The notes: a model not told the origin generated them from the sequence alone. 64,000 nucleotides of DNA from Holacanthus passer (GCA_025331565.1 JAFREQ010000015.1:3906001-3970000), one strand, 5' to 3'. Numbered from the stretch's first letter, positions 36,930 through 49,432 are shown. Made by a program: numbers and translations.

Positions 36930-39060
36930 TGGATGCCACTTAGCCTTTATGTGTTTTTTTTTTTTTTTTTTTTTTTTTTGCTTATTAATGTTGCTGTATT
37001 CTTTTTGTTGGGTGGAGTGAGGGGTGGACTGTGATCATATCATTACCGTATGTTTGCCTGTTCTGTTAACAATTCAGCAACTTAACCATCATATTCTCAA
37101 AAACAGCAGTTCGTAATGAGCTAAGAAAGCCCCCACAGGCCTGTACTGTTCTCTGAACGTATCGACCCTGGCAATGCCACTGTTCTGTTTGAGCTCAGAC
37201 CACTAACAAGACTTTGGCTGCATGAGTTGGGATGGCATCAGGCACATGATGTTGCTTAAATAATAATAATCAACAACAGATATTAGTGTCTGAATATTGT
37301 GACAGCACCAGCACTGTGATGATCCTTCCTATGGAAACATCCTCATCTCCACTGGGCTGTGACTGTTGTCTTGCTGGTTTGCCTTAAGTGGATTCATGCA
37401 GCCAAAGTCTCCATTTAGTCCTTTAAAAGCATATTAGTTTATTAAGATGGATAATAATGGCTCTTATCACGCGGCTTAATTCTCACCAGTATTTTACAGA
37501 TTTTGTGCAGTAAAGATTACTGAATTCAGGGGTCAAGGTTTAGCTTGAGCTTCAGTTCAAATGTTACCGTGATGTATCTTTGATCGGGGCAGTAATGTCA
37601 TTATATCTGGTGTGAAATTCAGATGTTCAAAGTATTCTGCAGCGCCTCTGGCTGGTCCACAACAATCCTCATGCCATTTAATCTATTGTTTTCCCATCTG
37701 GTATTTGTAGGTACTATTACCGTAATAATAATACACTGTCATCTTCAGCTGATCTAATGAACCATCATGTAGAGATAAGTTCCCTAGAAACATCGATAAT
37801 CTGAGATCATCTTTGCTCAGATTCAAGCCATCGGGATAATATGACCCCAGTGCTGTGATGCTTTTGTCAGCTGTACATGTGAAAAAGAGTTGAAATAAGA
37901 CAATTCTTTATGTCATTAATGCAGTGCAGAAAGTTTTTTTTTTTTTTTTTTTAATGAAAGTGTCATCTGACTTTGTATGTAGGACAACACTGTAATGAAA
38001 ACCCTGGGACCAAGCCAAACCAATGATACTACATTTCAATGCATCTAAATATGCGTTTGAATGCGTTTGAGACTATTTTCAGCCATTCCTTCTGAAAACT
38101 TTCTGTGGTACGCTATTTTTAGGACGCTGATGGCACGAAGCACGTCAGCAAGTGTCAGCAAGTTCGCAACACTGTGAGCCACGCCAATTTGCTCATCACA
38201 ACAAGTGTCTTAGCCGAGCGATTGTGCACATTGTTCATTGTCTTAAAGTGTTTTTGGCACAAGTATTGTAGGTACAGGTACAAATGGTAGTGTGCATTGA
38301 TGATAAAAACCACTGTCCCAAGACTGCTCTCAAATCTGTCATGTTTTTCCATTTAAACTAAACGTGTGTCGACGGGGGTCTTCAGTCTTTAGTCCAACAT
38401 GTCCCTCATGTTGTGATTCTCTGGGGACACATTTCTGCTAAGGTAAAAGTTAACAAGAAACAGAATAGATTAAGAAATTCATTCACTCTAGAGCCTTACT
38501 TATGTTTGCCTTGTATCGTGAAGAACTTTTAATGGGATTACTTTCTTTAAAATTGTTTCTATCATCTGTTTTTTTTTTCTGTGGGATGAAAGTGATAATA
38601 TTGTGCCATCTGTTTTCGTCTACATGTCACTCGCAGAACATTTTAAATCGTGTTTCACTTACCTGGTGCTCTCCTCTTTTCAGCAGTTTTGGTATTGTTG
38701 CCTTCTCCAAAGGGTACGTTCAGGTCTTTAAATCAGAAAGATCTGGTGTTATTATCCAATTGTATTTTGTATGATTGTCTTTAACAGTCAGTTCTTCTTA
38801 CTTGCAATAAATCATTCCTGTATGCCTCTTAAGGAAAGGTTCAGATTACCACTGCCATGACATGATTTCTGTCCATTCAGCAACTCCGTAACGGCCTTAT
38901 TGTACCATTGATAGATTAATTTAGCTGTCAAAATCTGCATTTTGATAAATGTCTTTATTAATATACCAACCTTTGTATGAAGACTTAACTAAGATTAATA
39001 AAGTGAAGCATTCCTGCAGTACAATACTGTACTAATATCTCAATAAATATGTGTTGTGCT
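36930..39060 (+). other. gng12: gng12 3' untranslated region
   Basis: Non-coding sequence after the stop codon, with poly-T runs at 36953-36979 and 37937-37952. Candidate polyadenylation signals AATAAA occur at 38806-38811, 38997-39002 and 39042-39047. Mammalian GNG12 also has a very long 3'UTR. The true end among these three signals is not decided by sequence alone. Confidence 0.5.
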
Positions 39061-40269
39061 GCACAGTTGGAGCATCTGAACTTGTGGTGACTGCTGCTGT
39101 CTCGATAGCACCTCTTAGCCATCCTCACATTCCAGCATTTAAAATAGAAATCTCATTTTGCTCTTTTATTGTTTTAGCTGTAGCCCGGCCCGAGAGCTCT
39201 GCCCACAGTGTATCTGGGGCCATTTCCTCTCATTAGTCGTTTATTTGTATCTCACTCAGGATCGGAGAGACCTCGGGCCTCTTGCCACGGCTGAGACCAG
39301 AGAACACAAGAGGGATAAATATAGAAAGTACCAAACCCTGATTTCTGCTCTTGGAGAGTAGAGTAACTATTTTGGGAAAACGTCTGCTTAGCCTGAGAGT
39401 CTGTTTTCATTCACTGTCGGTGGCCACTCGGGGGTCTCTGACCTTGTTTCTGCCCAGCTGCTCGATAAAAAGCTTGCTTAGTTTTCTCTCTCACACGGTG
39501 GGAAGACGAGACAGGAATAATACGCATTGTCACCTACTGTAAAAAGTGGATGTCAGCTCTCACGCTTAAAACTGACTCAGGATGAAATAACATTGTCACC
39601 TACTATCTATTGTTAAAGACTGGCTAAATTTGAATAGTGCTTGGTTTCCTCTCATCTTTCTCACAGATTGTGCTGTTTTCCTTGAAAGATCAATTGTCCT
39701 GCAGGAAAAGCCAGGTGCATTAGCATTGTGTAGACTGAAGAACACCTTATTGAAGATACCATGCACAGTGACATAAATCATAATGCATGAGCTAACTATT
39801 TATCTTTGTAGAGGTATTCCTGTTATGCACAAATATGATCCAGACTGCCTGCACATTCTCTGTAAGCATGAATGCCCCTGAAGGCCTGAAGCATGTCCCC
39901 CAGCAGAGCTCAGCCCCTGCAGTAATCCCAGTTTGTCATTGTGCAACAATGTGAGAATCACAGGGGGCATGTGGCCAGCGGCTGGCTGGCAGGCCGGCTC
40001 ACCGGCCATGTGCCTCACTGTGAAAATCTGTCCTGGCAGTTACAGTGTCAGTGTGTTGGAATGTGCTGATGTGGGGGAGAGGAAGGGGAGGGAGGGAGGA
40101 CTGGAGGGTGAGGGTGGTGGGTGGTGGGTGTGGGCTGGCAGAGCAGACTGCAGTGGCACCTCTGTTCCTCTGGTATGTTCAGACATTTGAGCCCATTTGA
40201 ACTCTAACTGCCTTTGCAGCCATCGATGTGCCTATTGATTCCCATTTTATATTCTGTACCCATAACCAG

Positions 40270-40755
40270 CGGTGTAACTAAGTACTCAGGTATTGTGCTT
40301 ATACTTTTTACTCGACTAAATATATCTTAGAACCATAGCTACTAGTTTGATTTTACATTCGAAACATAAAATGGACCTGCATGATGCATTACTTTGAATC
40401 AAAGCCCCTGAATACCCACGTAGGTGTGATGATGCTGATTTGACATATTCAGGTTAGAGTTGTGCAAAGCTACGCTGGGATTAAGTCAGGTCACCACATG
40501 CAAAAGAGAATTACACGTTTGTAACCTGTCCCGCAATAAAACTCCTATAAAATATAAAGCATTTTATGGTTTATGTTAGCATAAAATATTAACTTTTGGG
40601 TGCTCAATGGTTTAACACTCTGAAATGAGGATTTTTGCATAATGAGCACTATAATTTTTACTTACATTTAGCTCATACTAATGTACTTTTACTTGCACAT
40701 TTGTAGTATTGCCACTGTTACTTAAGTAAATGATCTGGATACTTCGTCTGCCAAT
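40270..40755. repeat. Second copy of the 12195-12980 TIR repeat
   Basis: Begins 'ggtgtaactaagtactcagg' and ends 'acttaagtaaatgatctggatacttcgtctgcc', matching both ends of the copy at 12195. The interior is shortened and diverged. Confidence 0.6.
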
Positions 40756-42003
40756 GCCCATAAATGAGCTTTTTGCAGCTATGAGCACAACCTTTAAGAG
40801 AAATTCCACCCTAAAATGGAATGTGTTTTATATTTCTACAATAATGTCCAGCTCAGTTTTGATTAGAGAATTTAGTTAGTTAGATTTTACCTTGGCTGTT
40901 GGGACATTTTCTGATTGACATCTTAAGTCTGTATTCAAATCAACTTGATTTAGAAGGAATATCCCAGACAATAAATGTCTGACCTACAATAGATCAACTG
41001 CAAAAACATGTCACCTGAAGAAATTAGTTTGGGGTTTGATACTTTGATTTGTTGCTCAGTAAGAAAGATGCCTTCATGTTGACTATAACACAGTGCAATG
41101 AGTACTTTCCCTTTATTCTGCAGTGCTGTTATCTTAACCTGACATTTACCTTTCCCCTCTCACCAAGTTTAGTGCATTGATTTCTGTATGCTCTTAATCT
41201 TTGACACAATGAGTGAGTATTACACAATCCTATATTCATAATACCACGGTTTCAGGTTATACAATGTTCCCCAGGTTACACTACAATTAAAGGGCTCCCT
41301 GACTTATCAGGTCATCAAATTCTCTGCTCTATTTTTGAATCACATAGATAATGTGCACCTGAACTTTGACCCACAGCACAGCTCAGCCAGCAGGCACTAA
41401 TAACGGCATGCAAACCTCAACCTATTTGGACTGGCTTCACTGGAAGACCGATGTGGTATTATAGCGACTTACATCAGCCCTCCTCTGCTTCGATCTTAAA
41501 ATAACCTTTTCACTTCGATCGCAACAATGCCCACATTACATCAGTCAGCGTCACACCCTGCAGCCACACGCCACATGACCTTTCACACAGTGCCAGCTAA
41601 AACCACCGGGAATGAGGAGCTTTTTTTCTAGGGCAGCAGAGCACTTCAGGTAGCTGTCGTTAGCTGTTTCAAGAGCCTTTTTGCATCATCTCACAATGTC
41701 ACAGTGTTTATTGTAACTCCAGTGCATCCTTATTTGGCATTGCACAGACTCCATTAGTGCTGCCTGTGTGATACTGTGTTGACCTCATACAATATACCAA
41801 AGGGACTTGGTTATGTTTAATAGTAGTTATGGCAGGGAAATAGAAAATTAAAGTGCATTAAGTTTTAATTTCACTCATTATTATTAATGTCTGCAGTGGG
41901 GGGTTCTGGGTAATGTAGTGAGTAGAGAGACTAACATGCTCAAGGACATTGAATTTTTATCAGGTCCTGAGGTGCCGCTCTTTAAGCCAGCACCTTGCTG
42001 CGA

Positions 42004-42027
42004 CCATCCATCCATCCATCCATCCAT
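42004..42027 (+). repeat. CATC microsatellite
   Basis: Six tandem CATC units. Confidence 0.9.
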
Positions 42028-43019
42028 TTTTTATTCTTGTTTATCCTGTTCAGAGTTTTGAGTTTCTGGGTCACCTAACCTGCATGTGTTTGGAAGAAAC
42101 TCACGCAATGGAAAAACACACACAATGTACCATGACTATATTAAATAACCAACGGGGGCACAGTAAAAATACATAGTGCTATATTGTATAACCACTTTTA
42201 CTACTGAAATTATCTAGCAGATTTCATAAAGCATTTAATTTAGCAATATCAAATAATGTCACATGATCTGTGGGTTGTGCAACTCAAGGACACACTCTGC
42301 CTTCCCTCTTCTTGTGATCATGACTCTGCACTTTCAAAGGGGATTGCCTGGTGACATCACCGGCATTCGAATCCAGAGAGATCACCTGTGTGTGTGTGTA
42401 TGGAAAAGGAAAGGAGCGGGGGTGTAGAGGGAGTATTTCATACTGGCTTGCACAACAGATTGCATGCCAATGAGTGATTTGCAAAATTTTCCAAGCAGTT
42501 CCAGTCATGTGCTCTTCAGTAATCTACACCACATATTCTGGTCTCATGAGCAGAGGCGGCCAGTGACACAAATAGCATGAAAACACCTGATAAAACCTCA
42601 CTTCCATTATGAATATTCTGTCTGATGCAATATGTGACACATAGATATTAAGCGTTCGTATTCCCTCTTTAACTGTGCAACATGTGGGCAGTTGTCACAT
42701 GCTCTCGGCTGTCACATGACTCTAGGAAGTCAGCTGATGAAAAGGCAAACTAAACTGTCCAACAAATCACTGAGAATCGGTGAAAAGGGAACCTGTTTGG
42801 ATGAATGAACATGGTCCTGCTGACCGAGGCAGAAGCCTGTGCAGAGAGAGCGCTGAGGATTATTGTTCTCTTCAGCTCAGAGATGGCACTGAGGCCACAG
42901 AGGCCAACATGACCCCTGTGATCCGCACGTGACTCCTCTTTACAACTGCTAAAGGTCAGAATCCAGCTCGACTTTGCTAAAATTTCCAGAAATGAAAAAA
43001 GAAAACACGTGCAGTTCTG

Positions 43020-43775
43020 GCTCCAAAAAAAGGAAATACTTTTTATTGACAGCAATACATATGTATTCAGAATTTGCAAATAGTCAAGGTAAAAAATAAA
43101 ACATAAATACACTTAAATATCATTAGAAATAACTTAAATTGTAACAAATGAATTATTTTACTTGTGGCAAAAAACCCAGCTGGCATAAGAAACACTAAAT
43201 ACACAGAATGTCTTCACTGGATGTGTAGCCCTTCCCTTTTTAAATTATGACAATAGCAACATCAACATTAACAATTTAAATCAAATATGTGAAATTGCAA
43301 AAGGTCCAGTGTTTCAACAAGTGCTTTGTTTCTGCAGAGAGAGGCCGAGGCCTTGGTCCACTCAACAGCTCCATTTTCGGGTTTCTCCCCACCTTTCTGA
43401 CTCGTCACAGAGGCTTTACCACACATACATGATATAATCCTTCTGGAACAGTGTCCGGCTTCACATTAAAAAGCACACGCATGCTTTTTGAATTTCCACC
43501 TCATGACCATACAAGTGCCTCGCCATCTCATCTTGGTTGCCAAGGCTGACAGACGCAACTCCAAACAGTCCTGTCCAAAGTGGAAATCCGTCCCCCAGTG
43601 CTTTTTTTCTTTTAAATACACCCCAAGCAGACAGCAGGGTTGTTTTTTTCCTCCAAATTTTTCTTTTCAGCAGTGCTTTGGAATTTGATCTCTGGGTGGT
43701 AATGTGTCCATCAGGGTTCACACCACTCTTCCTGTGCAGATAAGAGTCCTTTCACAGGTTTTTGCAGGTAAAAGT
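43020..43775 (-). other. gadd45a: gadd45a 3' untranslated region with AU-rich elements
   Basis: Follows the stop codon on the minus strand. A polyadenylation AATAAA lies at 43047-43042 (minus). Six ATTTA pentamers occur between about 43290 and 43090 (minus strand), typical of an unstable mRNA. The 3' end near 43025 is inferred from the signal. Confidence 0.6.
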
Positions 43776-45257
43776 TCATCGTTCAGGCAGGTTGATGATG
43801 GGTACCCACTGATCCATACAGCGACTCTCTCTGCAGAATCGGTTGACTTTGCTCAGAGCTGGGTCTTTCCACGATGTCGAATGCGGGCTCTGAAAATATG
43901 AATAAAAACAGAATAAGTGATCTAAATCCATTTCTATGGCTTATCATTGCACTAAGCTAACAAACAATCCCTGTGCGTGAGCAAATACAAGGTATTTCCC
44001 TCAGCTGAAATTCCTGAGAAGTCATGAGGGAGGAGTCATACACATGTTTACCAAATGCACAAGAGCAAGTAGGAGCAAGTTCTTCCTCGAAAAAGAGTTT
44101 CACTCACGTGCACATGTCTCAACATCTTGTGTGAAACCACAACATTACAATAATTTAAGTATAAAACATGTAGAAGAAAAGATACTTACTGTGACCAGGA
44201 CACAGTGTAGATCCATAGGTTCTCCCCCACTCTGCTTTCCACCTCCTCCTCCACCCAGTATTTCTGCCAGGCGCCGAGTGTTGTTGACTCTCAGGATGTT
44301 GATGTCATTCTCACAGCAGAAAGCCTGAATGAGGGTAAAGTGGATCTGCAGGGCCACATCTTTCACGTCTTCGTCGTCAGTGGCCAGGATACACAAAACC
44401 ACATTGTCAGGGTCTCTGTGGAGGGAAAGGAAAAGAAAATAGATGCTTAGTCTATTTGTATTTTAATAAAACACAATATATGCCCTGGTAGACATAAGCA
44501 AGCAAACATGTTCATGTGTATTAGAGGATGTGTGAGAGATCTCTCACAGCTGTCAACAGGTCAGTAAGTCAGTGTTAACTGATATAACCTTGTACTTACA
44601 CATTGAGAGACTTGGCAGCCTCGTAGACTCCCACCGTGATGCAGCCCTGTGGTAATGCAGTGGTGAGGACTTCTTCCAAAGCTTTCGCCACTGAATCCAT
44701 TCTGCAACACACAAACGCAAACAAAAATTCATGTTAACATCGTTACAACAAAAAACTTTCCACCGTCCATTTTCCGGCTAATGTTAGCTAAGCTGCTAAA
44801 GTTAGCTAAGCAGCCGGCATCGGGCTCAACTGACAGATGTGCACAAGTTGGTTTAGCCACGTAAAAAGATCATTTTGCGGTTGAAAGCGTTTTTGACAGC
44901 TGTTAATAAGTAAAAGAACATAGTATATATACACTATCAGGTATTATTTATAGCTTTTTCACCTTTAACCAACGTGCAACGTCCTGTTAACTAGCTAGTT
45001 ATCGGAAAGTCTCAACAGAGGAACAGTTAGCCGATAACATATTTAATATCTTTACCAGCTTCAAAGATGCTGTAAATAAGTAGTTGGAAAAGAAACTTTA
45101 AAATCGCCATTATCGTGCATTGATCTATTTAATGCATGTAAAACTGCTGCACACAAGCTAACATTAATATGCATCGATGCTTACTAAAATAAATTTAGTC
45201 AGTCATAAAGATTTACCTTTCTTGAGAATAATCTCCACTTAGCTCCTCAAATGTCAT
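43776..45257 (-). CDS. gadd45a: Growth arrest and DNA-damage-inducible protein 45 alpha
   Basis: Four coding exons on the minus strand: 45257-45217, 44701-44600, 44415-44190 and 43889-43776 (TGA 43778-43776), joining to 160 residues (human 165). Gadd45a is a small acidic stress protein of the L7Ae-like fold; known partners include PCNA, p21, CDK1 and MEKK4, and it takes part in G2 arrest, repair and DNA demethylation. Seen: ALEEVLTTALPQGCITVGVY, the acidic loop ATDDEDVKDVALQIHFT, FCCENDINILRVNN, and the end DQWVPIINLPER. A glycine run after AEIL is a minor oddity of the variable loop. Splice phases fit the four-exon family structure. The start ATG at 45257 gives MTFEEL, as in other vertebrates. 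Identity is secure; whether this is the 'aa' or 'ab' teleost paralogue is not decided. Confidence 0.97.
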
Positions 45258-45410
45258 GTTGTACATAAAATCCAAATCCACCTCAGAGCAAACAGTACAG
45301 TAGTTTGACGGTCAGTAGTTATCCTGGTATCTTCTGGACTGTACACACTCTCTCATATGCTGCAACTGAGAGATAAATCTGGCAACTTCACATTTAGCTG
45401 CCTGCTAAGT

Positions 45411-45480
45411 CCGCTATTAGCATAACCGTGCTCATTGGTCGTATGCTAATGTTTACTGGAGTGGGATTGGAGAGACACAC
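45411..45480 (-). promoter_or_regulatory. gadd45a: gadd45a proximal promoter: paired octamer-like motifs with CCAAT boxes
   Basis: On the + strand ATTAGCAT (45416-45423) and ATGCTAAT (45443-45450) form inverted Oct-type motifs around ATTGG (45434-45438, a CCAAT box on the minus strand); a second ATTGG is at 45466-45470. The cluster lies 160-215 bases upstream of the gadd45a start codon. The human GADD45A promoter is known for two OCT-1 motifs near a CAAT box that mediate stress induction. Function here is inferred from that parallel. Confidence 0.5.
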
Positions 45481-46540
45481 AGAAACGGGCGTGTCTGTCT
45501 CTGACTGGGTTTCTACCACAACTACTGCTGGCTTCCAACATTTAAACTGAAAAATAAAAATCTCCCCAATGTCATAAAAGCTTGTGCGCAGCTGTAACGT
45601 TAATTCTTCCGGCGAGCATCAAACTTTAAACGCATCTAATCTGACAACAATAAGGATTTGCTAAACATTTAAAACACATCATTCAAACTGAATTCATCTC
45701 TATTAAACAACATTAAAATGAATAATAGGCTCGGTGCAGGACTCACTCTCTCTGCTGGACCACATGGACACGACCGGGTTCAGGACAGGTTTCGGGACAG
45801 CATGGTAACGGGACGCTCCTGAGGGGAAGCTGCTCTCTGATTGGTCCGCTGAGGAGCGTGCCAAAGCTCACCGAAACCGCGCGCGAGATCCAAAGGACTG
45901 GCGCGAGACAGGCTGGGTCATGTGGTGCCAACCGCAACCAGAGGAGCTGGAACACACCTGGATGGGAGATGGCTGTTTGAACTCTCTGTCACTTTTACAT
46001 CAAATACCATTTGGTATCATTGTTTTAGTTGTTGTTTTGATTAAAGTTTACATTTAAATACTGAAGTAAAGTTAATATAACACTTTAGAGCACCTCTTCC
46101 TGACATAAATACGTCCAACTGGGACATGGGGACACTTACTAAGATAAGAAGTCAGAAATGTAATAATTGCTTACAGAAATAAAAGAGAAATAAAAAAATA
46201 ATACGTACACGTGGTATTGACTATGACACTATAACAGTATGTAAACTCAAATACTATATACACCAACATGAACTGTAGCTATAAAGTGTATTGAGACTAA
46301 TGACAAATAAAGCAAGCAGACAAGTTGCAATAAAAATTCAAATACAAAAACTTCACTTGTGACTAGAGATGACTTGTAATGTCAGCTTAAACTACACTTT
46401 TTATGGTCTTGTCTGCATCAAGACAGCTAGTTTCTGACCAGCATATTATGACAGGGCCCTTGCACAATAAACATTTGAATCAGTTTTATGTGATTTTTCA
46501 TTGTGACATTGCAGATTTATAAGGTAGATTGAACTCAGTT
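45481..46540. other. gadd45a upstream region
   Basis: 45780-45960 is GC- and CpG-rich with another ATTGG at 45840-45844 and a 'ccgcgcgcgag' block, probably the distal part of the promoter island. A minus-strand open frame there has no recognisable similarity. 45970-46540 is AT-rich; nothing recognised. Confidence 0.45.
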
Positions 46541-46544
46541 TTTG

Positions 46545-48095
46545 TTGTAGCTCATCCTCTCAATGTGATGTAACTGAAACCTTGCACAACTGTCCTTTCA
46601 AACTAATTTTAACAACAGTGCTGTGTTGGATTTTAGTTTTTTTTGTGGTGACGTGTCAGTTTTTACGATATTCTTTACAAGCATGACTGACATTGGGATG
46701 TTACATCTGGATGATGAGGATTAGATTAGGACTGAAACAAATGATTATTTTCATTATCAAAATATCTGTCACAGTTTCCTAATGTCCAGTGTGATGTCTT
46801 GTATTGTCTGACCAATGAATATTTAGCATTTTTGCTTGAAAATGGCTTGAACAATAGATCGATTATCAAAGTAGTTGCAGATTAAATAATAAATAGTTTA
46901 AACTGTCATACAAAGAAAAGACTCAGTGAAGTGTGGATGTTATAGGATGCTTTGCTGCCCCCTGGTGGCTGCAGTCAGAACTAACTGAGAACAGGCTCGG
47001 CTGCTCACTCAATCACAGTATATCAGTATGTATTGTACAGAGCATTAAACATGACAGAAAATCTCTCTTTGGGCACAGTGTTTGTACAGTTTGCACAGGA
47101 TTTTACTCTGCTTAAATTTACATATTTAGCTCATGATGGCAGATAATGTAACTGAATAAAAGATTGTCTCATCTGTTCCAGGACCGTCCAGCAGGGGGCA
47201 GCACTAGTACACCTCTCAGGTGAACCACATGAGCCTTCTCCTTCCATATTTCCCAGTTAGTTCCCACTGTTAACATAATTTGCTGATCATTAACTCATCA
47301 TGTGCTGCTTCACCACATGTAAACTCACATCCAGTCTCTGCACAAGTGTCAGCATCAGCTTTTAAGTTTTGTTCATCACATTGTATTTAATACTTATTCA
47401 GTGCATTGGAGCATTCCTACCAGTTGCTGTCGCTGCCGCAGCTGATCCTAACAGGTAATCCCTGCTTTTTAATGGTCACCAAACACAGACTGAGCCTTTC
47501 TAACAGTGTGGCTGCATACTTCAATACAGGAGTTTAAGAGTTTTATTTCAAAATGAAATGAAAAACACAATCGACATCAAATACAAACTAAACCAACAAG
47601 GGATGATGCAATATTTATTTAGAAAGTTCTAGTTAGTGTGTGACTAAAGGCTTTAGGATTTTAGAAAATATAGGTCAGCTGATTCATTGATGACTGTTTA
47701 ATTGTCTAAGGGAAAATTTTGTTTTCATAGTCTAAACACTGCACACACCTCAAGAACAATACAAATACACATCCACACAAAGACACACATGAATATGAAT
47801 ATATTGAGCTTTATGTGTATGGACACATATATACATAAATATGTACATACAAACATAAATGAATGAGGCATACAGGAACAAAACAAATATTTACTTAACA
47901 TCAGAAAATCGCAATCCAAGTCCAACTACAGGAAACACAAAACACTGACATGAGAAACTGCTGCTTTCAAAGGGAGCTCAGAGGATTTGTCAGAACGGCC
48001 TGTTTCTCCTTGACGTAAAGATACAGTAAGAATTTGACTGTATGTACTAGATAGATGTTGATCAGTAAAGAATGAATGAACTGAATGACTTCAGG
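46545..48095 (-). repeat. Relic of duplicated SLC6 3'-flank/3'UTR sequence
   Basis: Three blocks match the region 3' of SLC6 copy B: 46551-46630 resembles 57133-57215 ('gaatgtgatgtaactgaaac…aacaacag'); 47585-47680 resembles 57287-57375 ('actaaaccaacaaggg…'); 48000-48090 resembles 57480-57570, almost identical over 'aagatacagtaagaatttgactgtatgtactagatagat'. They keep the same order. Between them lie unrelated sequence and, at 46728-46880, a fragment of the 18753-type repeat. This marks the 3' side of the pseudogene at 48.6-49.4 kb. Confidence 0.75.
46728..46880. repeat. Fragment of the 18753-19090 repeat family
   Basis: Has 'actgaaacaaatgattattttcattatcaaaat' and 'gatcgattatcaaagtagttgcagatt', phrases of the family. 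Truncated. Confidence 0.5.
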
Positions 48096-48524
48096 CAGGA
48101 TTTTCAAAATAAAAGCTCCCAGATGGTAACAGGTGCTTACTAAGTGGCCACAGACGAGGCAGGATTTTCAAAATAAAAGTTGTACCTTTTATACCTTTCA
48201 GAATATATCTTTTTAAACTTTTTTTTTTTTTTTTTTTTTACAATAGAAGTGAATTCCAGCTTTTTGGCCATGCATTTCAGCTCATAGCTTCTAATGCAGC
48301 CCAAATGCCAGTCCCAGCAAATCAGCTTCATTTCCACATTTCAGCTTCCAGATATTTCAGGCAATTCATTTCACATTTCTGCATTTCCAGCAAAGCCTAG
48401 AAATTTATTTTAGCTGTCAGCATTTACGCTGCAATTTTTGCATGAAATGCATTTTCTAGTTTATATTAAAGAACTGACCCTTATGAGCCTTGGTGCTCTC
48501 TTAGATCAGCCGATGGTGACTTTC

Positions 48525-48585
48525 TGGTCAGTGAGATAAGATAAACCTTTATTCGTCCCACAGTGGGGAAATTCAGAGTTGCAGT
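48525..48585 (-). repeat. LINE-like tail inserted at a pseudogene exon
   Basis: On the minus strand 'gcaactctgaatttccccactgtgggacgaataaagg' followed by 'ttatcttatct' is a common 3' end of fish retroposons. It replaces the end of the SLC6 exon relic, whose splice donor is gone. Confidence 0.5.
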
Positions 48586-49432
48586 CATCATTAGAAGGCC
48601 AGTAAGGAAACATGCAAAACACATGCAGCCAGCAGAAGCAGTTCATGTATGTCCAGTGTGAAAGATTGGAAACACACAGTGTCATGGACCAGGCTCTCCA
48701 GATACACAAACTACAAACAGAAATATGAATTTTTGTCAACAGTAATAACTTTTGAAGGTGCTTTTGTATCTTGACTGCATTAAGAGGTTTTATCTGTGTT
48801 CTCTCTCTGTTTATGCTCATCAGTGCTGTTCATCTGTCAGTACAACAGAATGTTGTATGACAACATACGAGGTCTTGTTTCCTTACCTTACATGTAGTAT
48901 GATGAAAACTCCAAGGTGTTATCTGTCATCTGTGTCTGTCAGAAATATACTGTCAGCGAACAAAAGGGTGATTCATAAAGAAAGGTGTTGTGTTAACGGC
49001 AGGTTCACTTTTCTAAACTATGTGATGTAGGCTGTCGTTATTGACGTCTTAAAGTGTAGAGCTCAGATCTGTATCAGTTCAGTAAGCCCTAATCCTAAAA
49101 TACTTTGCTGCTTGGAACAGTTTTTAAATATAATGATAATGATAATAATAAATAATTTTGGACCATTGTCACAACATACGGCACCAGGAAAACCTCTTAT
49201 AAGAAATATTTTATACATCAGTCCATTAATAGATTTGACTTTGATAACACAGCCAGTGAAGTTTTCCTGAACATACTATCTTCATTTTTGATGATAACAA
49301 TCTTACCTCCTCCATCTTTGAAGAACAAACATTGCTGGGACCAATGATTTGTCCATCGACTGCTGAAATGAATTCTCATTTGTTGGCCCACTGGCCTCGC
49401 TTGTGAGGCTGATGATGGTGGTCATTGCTCAT
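48582..49432 (-). pseudogene. SLC6 transporter pseudogene (B-type relic)
   Basis: Minus-strand relic of a copy-B-like gene. Exon 1 is at 49432-49307: it starts like copy B, but the codon equivalent to CGA (Arg19) of B is TGA at 49378-49376, and a deletion of about 16-18 bases further on removes the WRFPYL core and shifts the frame. The start of exon 2 remains at about 49193-49171. Then sequence jumps, losing exons 3-9, to a relic of exon 10 (48710 to about 48582; matches B 59066-58932, including its upstream intron), whose coding frame is damaged and whose 3' end is replaced by a retroposon tail. Adjacent intron and flanking DNA also match copy B. It cannot make a transporter. Confidence 0.85.

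Larger units (their letters stand above)
39061..43020. other. Intergenic region between convergent gng12 and gadd45a
   Basis: No gene found. It holds a purine/GT-rich patch at 40076-40140, the TIR repeat at 40270-40755 and a CATC microsatellite at 42004-42027. The remaining stretches 39061-40075, 40756-42000 and 42030-43020 show nothing that I can name. Confidence 0.55.

Noticed and set aside
42750..43112. Minus-strand 120 aa open frame
   Set aside because: It overlaps the end of the gadd45a 3'UTR and downstream sequence, with no similarity or splice support.
48140..48337. Lysine-rich minus-strand frame
   Set aside because: Produced by the poly-T run at 48220-48239.
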